NCBI GenBank assembly: GCA_903888655.1
Contig: CAISUR010000195.1
Location: 1-21,167 of the forward strand
Length of the DNA: 21,167 nt
Origin: an uncultured Bacteroidota bacterium
GTDB taxonomy: Bacteria; Bacteroidota; Bacteroidia; Flavobacteriales; Flavobacteriaceae
Reading direction: 5' to 3'
The notes beneath the pieces were generated by a model, which worked only from the letters and a program-made list of their open reading frames with translations, made no database searches and was not told the DNA's origin. Each line of letters begins with the position of its first letter. The first letter of the stretch is position 1. Below are positions 15,546-21,167 of the stretch, piece after piece. The translations under genes were made by a program, and so were the position numbers.

Positions 15546-17339
15546 ATGAACAACCCATCTTTAGAACTTCAAATACAAACATTACCCGATAATCCTGGGG
15601 TATATCAGTATTATGACAAAGATGGAAAAATACTATATGTAGGAAAAGCCAAAAACCTCAAAAAACGTGTTTCGTCTTATTTTAATAAAGTTCACGATAC
15701 TGCCAAAACCAATGTGCTGGTTAAAAAAATTGTAACTATAAAACACATTGTGGTTTCAAGCGAACAAGACGCGCTCTTGTTGGAAAATAATTTGATAAAA
15801 AAACTGCAACCACGCTACAATGTGTTGTTGCGTGATGACAAAACCTATCCGTGGATTTGCATCAAAAAGGAACCCTTTTCGAGAATATTTCCAACTAGAC
15901 GAATGATTAAAGACGGCTCCGAATATTTTGGTCCTTACACTAATTTCAAAACCGTAAATACCATTTTAGAGTTAATAAAGGAATTGTATCCGTTGCGAAC
16001 CTGTAATTATGATTTGACCGAAGCCAACATTAATTCGGGTAAATATAAAGTGTGTTTAGAATTTCATATTGGTAATTGCAAAGGCGGTTGCGAAGGATAT
16101 GAATTGCTAGAAAATTATCAAAAACAGGTTGATGCTATTCGAGAAATTTTAAAAGGAAATTTCAAAGAAAGCTTGAAAGAATTCAAAATAAAAATGCTTC
16201 ATTTAGCAGAAGAAATGCAATTTGAAGAAGCTCAGAAAATCAAAGAAAAAATAGAAGTTCTCGAAAATTATCAATCACGTTCGACAGTTTTAAACCCAAA
16301 AATATCGAATATTGATGTGTTTTCTATCATTTCGGACGAAGCCGTTGCTTATGTAAATTTTCTTCAAATAGCACACGGAGCCATAATTCGTTCTTTCACT
16401 TTAGAACTCAAAAAGAAATTAGACGAAACCGATGAAGAACTTTTAGAATTGGCCGTTGTAGAACTTCGAGAGCGATTTCAATTGTTGTCAAGAGAGATTA
16501 TTTTGCCATTTCCATTAGATTTTGGCGATAAAATAAAAGTGACTGTACCACAACTTGGCGATAAAAAACAAATTTTAGAATTATCCGAACGAAATGCTAA
16601 ATATTATCGACTAGATCAGTTGAAACAAATTCAAATCGTCGACCCTGAGCGTCATACGAATCGCATTATGGCGCAAATGCAAAAAGATTTACGCCTTTCG
16701 GTGGAACCACGCCATATTGAATGTTTCGATAATTCTAATATTCAAGGAACCAATCCTGTTGCGGCTTGCGTAGTTTTTAAAGATGGGAAACCAAGCAAAA
16801 AAGATTACCGCCACTTCAACATTAAAACTGTTGAAGGACCCAATGATTTTGCTTCTATGGAAGAAGTCGTTTACAGAAGATACAAGCGGTTGTTAGACGA
16901 AAATCAACCTTTACCACAGTTAATAATTATTGATGGCGGAAAAGGACAATTATCATCAGCACTAAAGAGTATTGATGATTTAGGTTTACGAGGGAAAATA
17001 GCCATCATCGGTATTGCAAAAAGACTAGAAGAATTGTTTTATCCGGGGGATTCGGCACCATTATATTTGGACAAAAAATCGGAAACGCTAAAAGTAATTC
17101 AGTTTCTAAGAAACGAGGCACACCGATTTGGAATTACGTTTCATCGTGATAAACGCAGTAAATCAGCGCTAAATTCTTCTATTGAAACTATCCCTGGCAT
17201 TGGAGAAAAAACCATGTTGACACTAATAAAACATTTCAAAAGTGTTAAAAGATTAAAATTAGCCACTGAAAAAGAAATTTCGGAGGTAATCGGTGTATCA
17301 AAAGCCAAAAAAATTTCCGACTTTTACAAAAAAGAATAG
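15546..17339 (+). CDS. uvrC: UvrABC excinuclease subunit C
   Basis: UvrC (597 residues) makes the incisions on both sides of a DNA lesion held by UvrB in nucleotide-excision repair. The GIY-YIG domain is N-terminal (PGVYQYY at 18-24, then ILYVGKAKNLKKRVSSYF) and makes the 3' cut. Four cysteines, C153, C170, C178 and C182, fit the iron-sulfur cluster motif. A UVR helix pair for UvrB binding lies near 203-238 (EEMQFEEAQKIKEKI). The RNase H-like nuclease for the 5' cut has D395 in FDNSNIQGTNP, D463 in IIDGGKGQL and the NEAHRFGITFHR block. Tandem helix-hairpin-helix motifs end the protein (IPGIGEKTMLTLIKHF, then ISEVIGVSKAKKI). All key parts are intact. The next gene begins 2 bases after the TAG stop, so the two are likely cotranscribed. 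Confidence 0.98.
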   Translation: MNNPSLELQIQTLPDNPGVYQYYDKDGKILYVGKAKNLKKRVSSYFNKVHDTAKTNVLVKKIVTIKHIVVSSEQDALLLENNLIKKLQPRYNVLLRDDKTYPWICIKKEPFSRIFPTRRMIKDGSEYFGPYTNFKTVNTILELIKELYPLRTCNYDLTEANINSGKYKVCLEFHIGNCKGGCEGYELLENYQKQVDAIREILKGNFKESLKEFKIKMLHLAEEMQFEEAQKIKEKIEVLENYQSRSTVLNPKISNIDVFSIISDEAVAYVNFLQIAHGAIIRSFTLELKKKLDETDEELLELAVVELRERFQLLSREIILPFPLDFGDKIKVTVPQLGDKKQILELSERNAKYYRLDQLKQIQIVDPERHTNRIMAQMQKDLRLSVEPRHIECFDNSNIQGTNPVAACVVFKDGKPSKKDYRHFNIKTVEGPNDFASMEEVVYRRYKRLLDENQPLPQLIIIDGGKGQLSSALKSIDDLGLRGKIAIIGIAKRLEELFYPGDSAPLYLDKKSETLKVIQFLRNEAHRFGITFHRDKRSKSALNSSIETIPGIGEKTMLTLIKHFKSVKRLKLATEKEISEVIGVSKAKKISDFYKKE

Positions 17340-17341
17340 TC

Positions 17342-19603
17342 ATGTTTTTGAAATTAAAAGTCAGAAATCAGAAATTAGAAATCAACAGCATATTCGCTTA
17401 CAGGTTTTTCTGTCTTGGATTTTTGATTTTTTCAATGGCTTCATTTTCTCAAGAAAACACAAATAAACCCAAAATTGGACTTGTGCTTTCTGGTGGAGGC
17501 GCTAAAGGTTTCGCCCACATTGGAGTGCTAAAAGTTTTAGAAAAAGAAGGAGTCAAAATTGATTATATCGGAGGAACGAGTATGGGAGCAGTTGTTGGCG
17601 GACTTTATGCCTCAGGATATAGCGCTTCTCAAATCGATTCTATATTCAAAAACACCAATTTTGATGAACTCTTAAAAGATTATATTCCTCGTGATTCTAA
17701 AAGTTTTTATGAAAAACACAACGACGAATTATATCCTATTTCTTTGCTTTTTAATAAATTCAATATAGGGGTTCCCATTGCGCTTTCAAAAGGAATGTAT
17801 AACTATAACTTATTGACAAAACTTACTGATCCCGTAAAATACATCAGAGATTTCAACAAACTGCCAATTCCGTTTGTATGTATTTCAACCGATTTGGAAA
17901 CTGGAAAAGAAGTTGTTTTTCATGACGGGTATTTACCGCAAGCAATGTTAGCGAGTTCGGCATTTCCTACTCTTTTTTCTCCAGTTGAAATTAATGGAAA
18001 ATTATTAGTTGATGGTGGTGTTTCTAATAATTACCCTGTGGATGAAGTAAGAAAAATGGGAGCAGATATCATTATTGGTGTTGATGTTCAAGATGATTTG
18101 AAAGACCGAACTATGCTTAAAGAAGCAACCAAAATAATGGTACAAATTACCAACTTGCAGATGATTAATAAAATGAAGGAGAATGTAAAGAAAACTACAA
18201 TTTATATTAAACCAGATATTACTAACTTTTCTGTAATTTCATTTGATGAGGGTCAAAAAATAATAAAAACAGGTGAAGATGCTGCTAATTTAGTAATCGA
18301 TAAAATTAGAACTATTGCCAATCCAAAGAAGTATGTCCAACAAAACATGAAACTTACAGCAGAAAACAATATCATTACCCTTAAAATGGTAAGCATTAAT
18401 GATGTCAAAGATTACACTAGAGCATATATAATGGGGAAATTAGGGCTAAAAGAAAATACTAAAGTTACCTATCAAGACATTAAAAAAGGAATCAATAAAC
18501 TAAATGCTACTCAAAATTTTAGTGCTATCAGTTATTCTTTAGACAAACTAGAAGACGGAGATCGATTGAATTTAATTGTCAGAGAAAGTGAAGATAAAAC
18601 TTTTTTAAAATTTGGATTGCATTATGATGGGTTATATAAAAGTGCGATTTTAGTGAATTTAACTCAAAAAAAATCGCTATTTAAAAACGACGTAATTTCG
18701 GCAGATATTGCTCTTGGCGATAACTTTAGATATAACCTAGATTACTACATTGATAATGGGTTTTATTTTAGTTTTGGTTTAAAATCAAGATTAAATCAAT
18801 TTAATCGCAATGTGGCAACTGACTTCAATAATGGGGTAACGTTCTCTCAATTAGGTATAAATACTTTAAATATTGATTATCTTGATTTTAATAACCAAGC
18901 CTATTTGCAAACTATTTTTGCTCAAAAATTCCTAATTGGAGCAGGGATTGAATGGAAACATATGAAAATAAATTCGAGTACTTTGTCCAATCAATCGTCA
19001 ATTTTTGAAAATAGTGATTATGGCAGTATCTTTGGGTACCTTAAATATGATTCTTTTGATAATAAATTTTTCCCAAAAAAGGGCTGGTTTTTTAATGGCG
19101 ATATTCAATCCTATTTATATTCTACAAACTACACCAATCAGTTTAACAGGTTTTCAATTGCCAAAGGGGAATTTGGAATTACAAGGACTTTTTTTAAAAA
19201 AATTAATTTAAAATTTACTTCAGAGGCAGGATTTTCAATTGGTTCTGGAAGCGTTCCTTTTTTAGATTTTGTTCTCGGCGGATATGGATATAATACCATC
19301 AATAATTTCAAACATTTTTATGGATATGATTTTGTTTCACTTGCTGCGGATAGTTATATAAAATCAACAGGGACATTAGATTATGAGTTTTATAAAAAAA
19401 ATCATGTGAACTTTTCGGCCAATTATGCCAATCTAGAAGATAATTTATTTGGCAATGGCAATTGGCTTTCTACTCCAAGATATACCGGGTATGCCCTTGG
19501 TTATGGACTAGAAACGGTTTTAGGTCCTATAGAGGTAAAATATTCTTGGTCGCCAGAATTATCAAAAGGATTTACTTGGTTTAGCGTTGGATTTTGGTTT
19601 TAA
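17342..19603 (+). CDS. Patatin-like phospholipase fused to POTRA and outer-membrane beta-barrel (PlpD/type Vd-like)
   Basis: This 753-residue protein joins a lipid hydrolase to an outer-membrane barrel. After a hydrophobic signal (about 21-36, probable cut after SFS) comes the patatin domain at about 44-310: oxyanion motif SGGGAKG (50-56), nucleophile GTSMG with Ser80, and DGG with Asp224, giving an intact Ser-Asp dyad. A POTRA-like region follows at about 345-410, then a surface-antigen/BamA-type barrel to the C-terminus, which ends in Phe (FTWFSVGFWF). PlpD of Pseudomonas has this architecture and presents its phospholipase A1 domain at the surface. The start is 2 bases after uvrC; the first 20 residues form an unusually long polar n-region coded partly by a heptamer array. 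No better start is visible, since the next ATG (17432-17434 region, Met32) would remove the signal. Substrate and final location are inferred. Confidence 0.9.
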   Translation: MFLKLKVRNQKLEINSIFAYRFFCLGFLIFSMASFSQENTNKPKIGLVLSGGGAKGFAHIGVLKVLEKEGVKIDYIGGTSMGAVVGGLYASGYSASQIDSIFKNTNFDELLKDYIPRDSKSFYEKHNDELYPISLLFNKFNIGVPIALSKGMYNYNLLTKLTDPVKYIRDFNKLPIPFVCISTDLETGKEVVFHDGYLPQAMLASSAFPTLFSPVEINGKLLVDGGVSNNYPVDEVRKMGADIIIGVDVQDDLKDRTMLKEATKIMVQITNLQMINKMKENVKKTTIYIKPDITNFSVISFDEGQKIIKTGEDAANLVIDKIRTIANPKKYVQQNMKLTAENNIITLKMVSINDVKDYTRAYIMGKLGLKENTKVTYQDIKKGINKLNATQNFSAISYSLDKLEDGDRLNLIVRESEDKTFLKFGLHYDGLYKSAILVNLTQKKSLFKNDVISADIALGDNFRYNLDYYIDNGFYFSFGLKSRLNQFNRNVATDFNNGVTFSQLGINTLNIDYLDFNNQAYLQTIFAQKFLIGAGIEWKHMKINSSTLSNQSSIFENSDYGSIFGYLKYDSFDNKFFPKKGWFFNGDIQSYLYSTNYTNQFNRFSIAKGEFGITRTFFKKINLKFTSEAGFSIGSGSVPFLDFVLGGYGYNTINNFKHFYGYDFVSLAADSYIKSTGTLDYEFYKKNHVNFSANYANLEDNLFGNGNWLSTPRYTGYALGYGLETVLGPIEVKYSWSPELSKGFTWFSVGFWF
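17351..17385. repeat. Heptamer tandem array inside the start of the patatin gene
   Basis: Five 7-base units with consensus AAATCAG (each differing by up to two bases). The array is in the coding frame and gives the basic residues about 4-14 of the protein (KLKVRNQKLEI). Confidence 0.7.
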
Positions 19604-19649
19604 AAACCCATAAAAATCATATTTTTATAAAATTATTAAACAAAAAAAG

Positions 19650-19657
19650 TATATTTG
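19650..19657 (+). promoter_or_regulatory. -7 element of the permease promoter
   Basis: TATATTTG matches TAnnTTTG exactly and lies 27 bases before the permease ATG. No clear TTG occurs at the expected distance upstream, so only this element is called. Confidence 0.55.
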
Positions 19658-19684
19658 AACACAATAAACTAAAAAAGATAAATT

Positions 19685-21148
19685 ATGTCTATTTGGAGAG
19701 TAAAACCTGTATCTGCTTTTGAAGCAGACATGAAAAAAAGTGAATTAAAAAGAGTTTTAGGAAAATGGAGTCTTACTGCAATTGGTATTGGAGCTATTAT
19801 TGGAGGAGGTATATTTGTGCTTACAGGAACTGGAGCCTATTACCATGCGGGACCAGCATTAGCAGTATCTTTCATAATTGCTGGTATTGCTTGTGTTTTT
19901 GCAGCGCTATGCTATTCGGAGTTTGCTTCTATATTACCTGTTGAAGGTTCTGCTTATGCATACGCTTACGGAACCATTGGCGAACTTTTTGCTTGGATTA
20001 TTGGTTGGGGATTAATTTTAGAATATGCTATGGGGTCTATGACCGTTGCTGTTTCATGGTCAGGATATTTTAATAAACTCTTAAAAATGTTTGGATTACA
20101 CCTGCCTGATTGGTTAACAAGCGATCCTACAAGTTATACAGGACAAGGTTTTTCTATGAATTTACCTGCTTTTTGTATCGTTATTTTTGTGATTTCAATA
20201 CTTATTAGAGGAACTCAAGGTGCTGCTAAAGCAAACAATTTGATTGTGATGCTCAAAGTTTCTGCTGTTTTATTTGTAATTGTCGCAGGAGCTTTTTTTA
20301 TCAACACTGCCAATTGGCATCCTTTTATTCCAGATGCAACGACAATAGTTGATAATGCTGGAAAATCTCATGAAGCTTATGGTTTTAAAGGAGTAATATC
20401 AGGTGCGGCTGCAATTTTCTTTGCTTATGTTGGGTTTGATGCTGTTTCAACACAAGCAGGAGAAGCAATTAATCCTAAAAAAGATGTGCCATTTGCTATT
20501 ATTACTTCTTTATTGGTTTGTACCTTTTTATATATTTTAGTGTCATTAGTTTTAACAGGAATGATGAACTTTAGTGATTTTAACCCAATGGGTAAATATC
20601 CAGAGGCGATAAAAGCACCTGTTGCTTATGCCTTTGATATTGCTGGTCAGGCATGGGCGGGATATGTAGTAACAATTGCAGCAACTATTGGATTAATTTC
20701 AGTTTTAATGGTAATGATTATGGGACAATCTAGAATATTTTTAGGAATGTCTAAAGACGGATTAATACCTCCGGTTTTCTCTAAAATTCATGGTGTTTCT
20801 GGAACTCCTAAAACCAATTTATTAATTCTTGGTGGCGTAATAGCTGTAGTTGCGGCATTCACACCAATTAATAAGTTAGCCGATATGACTAGCTTCGGGA
20901 CTTTATTTGCGTTTACAATGGTATGTATTGCTGTTTGGATTTTGCGAAGAAAACAACCTGAATTAAATAGACCATTCAAGGTTCCTTTTTTACCAGTTAT
21001 AGCAATCTGTGGAATTTTAATAAACACCTATTTAATGATAAACTTGAGTATTGACGCGCAAATGTTATCATTGGGCTGGTTAGTAATTGGAATTTTTATT
21101 TATTTTATTTATGGTAAAAGAAAAGCAAAATTGAATAATCCATCATAA
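19685..21148 (+). CDS. APC-superfamily amino-acid permease (CAT/YfnA-like)
   Basis: This inner-membrane amino-acid transporter has 487 residues and about 12 transmembrane helices. TM1 carries the substrate-binding APC motif GIGAIIGGGIFVLTG (about 34-48), preceded by the conserved ELKRVLGKWSL segment. TM6 and the loop before it read NWHPFIPD, then IFFAYVGFDAVSTQAGEAINPKKDVP, here the segments FFAYVGFDAVST and EAINPKKDVP, a pattern typical of the cationic amino-acid transporter subfamily. The GQSRIFLGMSKDGLIPPVFSKIH block is also typical. The ATG at 19685 is preferred because the conserved N-terminal helix starts soon after; Met16 is a less likely alternative. It has its own -7 element and seems to be a single-gene unit. 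The substrate amino acid cannot be determined from the sequence. Confidence 0.93.
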   Translation: MSIWRVKPVSAFEADMKKSELKRVLGKWSLTAIGIGAIIGGGIFVLTGTGAYYHAGPALAVSFIIAGIACVFAALCYSEFASILPVEGSAYAYAYGTIGELFAWIIGWGLILEYAMGSMTVAVSWSGYFNKLLKMFGLHLPDWLTSDPTSYTGQGFSMNLPAFCIVIFVISILIRGTQGAAKANNLIVMLKVSAVLFVIVAGAFFINTANWHPFIPDATTIVDNAGKSHEAYGFKGVISGAAAIFFAYVGFDAVSTQAGEAINPKKDVPFAIITSLLVCTFLYILVSLVLTGMMNFSDFNPMGKYPEAIKAPVAYAFDIAGQAWAGYVVTIAATIGLISVLMVMIMGQSRIFLGMSKDGLIPPVFSKIHGVSGTPKTNLLILGGVIAVVAAFTPINKLADMTSFGTLFAFTMVCIAVWILRRKQPELNRPFKVPFLPVIAICGILINTYLMINLSIDAQMLSLGWLVIGIFIYFIYGKRKAKLNNPS

Positions 21149-21167
21149 TATTTACACAAATATTTAA

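Noticed and set aside
19610..19628. Possible terminator after the patatin gene (ATAAAAAT, CAT loop, ATTTTTAT)
   Set aside because: The 8-bp stem contains only A-T pairs and would be weak; no separate T-run follows. It may help end transcription but cannot be called.
21147..21164. Small hairpin after the permease stop (AATATTT, ACAC, AAATATT)
   Set aside because: The stem is all A-T and the window ends 3 bases later, so a following T-run cannot be seen.
1..21167. CRISPR array, insertion sequence, prophage, toxin-antitoxin or defence system
   Set aside because: No spaced identical repeats, transposase, integrase or known defence domains appear; all sizeable frames are core, repair, transport or envelope genes. 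I did not find a new multi-gene system here.

Overview
The window looks like chromosome from a member of the Bacteroidota, most likely Flavobacteriaceae (Flavobacterium-like). The evidence is low GC, A-rich start regions without strong Shine-Dalgarno sequences, several promoters of the Bacteroidota type (TTG, about 20 bases, then TAnnTTTG), and the order ileS, dksA-like gene, lspA. Every large open frame is a recognisable protein family. I see no phage, transposon, CRISPR, rRNA or tRNA.

Layout. (1) Bases 1-4068, plus strand: the 3' part of a membrane-fusion adaptor gene and a complete CzcA-type heavy-metal RND pump, the end of an operon that begins upstream. A strong 17-bp hairpin at 4070-4115 ends it and also ends the converging operon. 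(2) Bases 4133-9840, minus strand: a complete tripartite efflux operon, read adaptor lipoprotein, HAE1/AcrB-type RND pump, TolC-type outer-membrane lipoprotein. Its likely promoter lies at 10057-10088, giving a leader of about 210 nt that contains a 19-codon upstream ORF and a hairpin. No regulator gene lies beside it. (3) Bases 10268-14824, plus strand: ileS, a DksA/TraR-like gene with a decayed zinc finger, and lspA, with a terminator and a new promoter before lspA. (4) Bases 14821-15384, minus strand: 5-formyltetrahydrofolate cyclo-ligase, whose stop codon overlaps that of lspA. (5) Bases 15546-19603, plus strand: uvrC followed after 2 bases by a patatin/outer-membrane-barrel fusion protein. 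(6) Bases 19685-21148, plus strand: an APC-family amino-acid permease with its own promoter.

The most notable observations are these. The isoleucyl-tRNA synthetase carries a swapped class I signature, GIHH instead of HIGH, a change linked to mupirocin hyper-resistance. The same gene has a sharply AT-rich patch in its editing domain. Short arrays with a 7-bp period sit at the start or end of four transcription units, and one of them builds a terminator. The efflux operon leader has a uORF plus hairpin that could be an attenuator. I found no clear new multi-gene system; the rest is ordinary core and efflux gene content.
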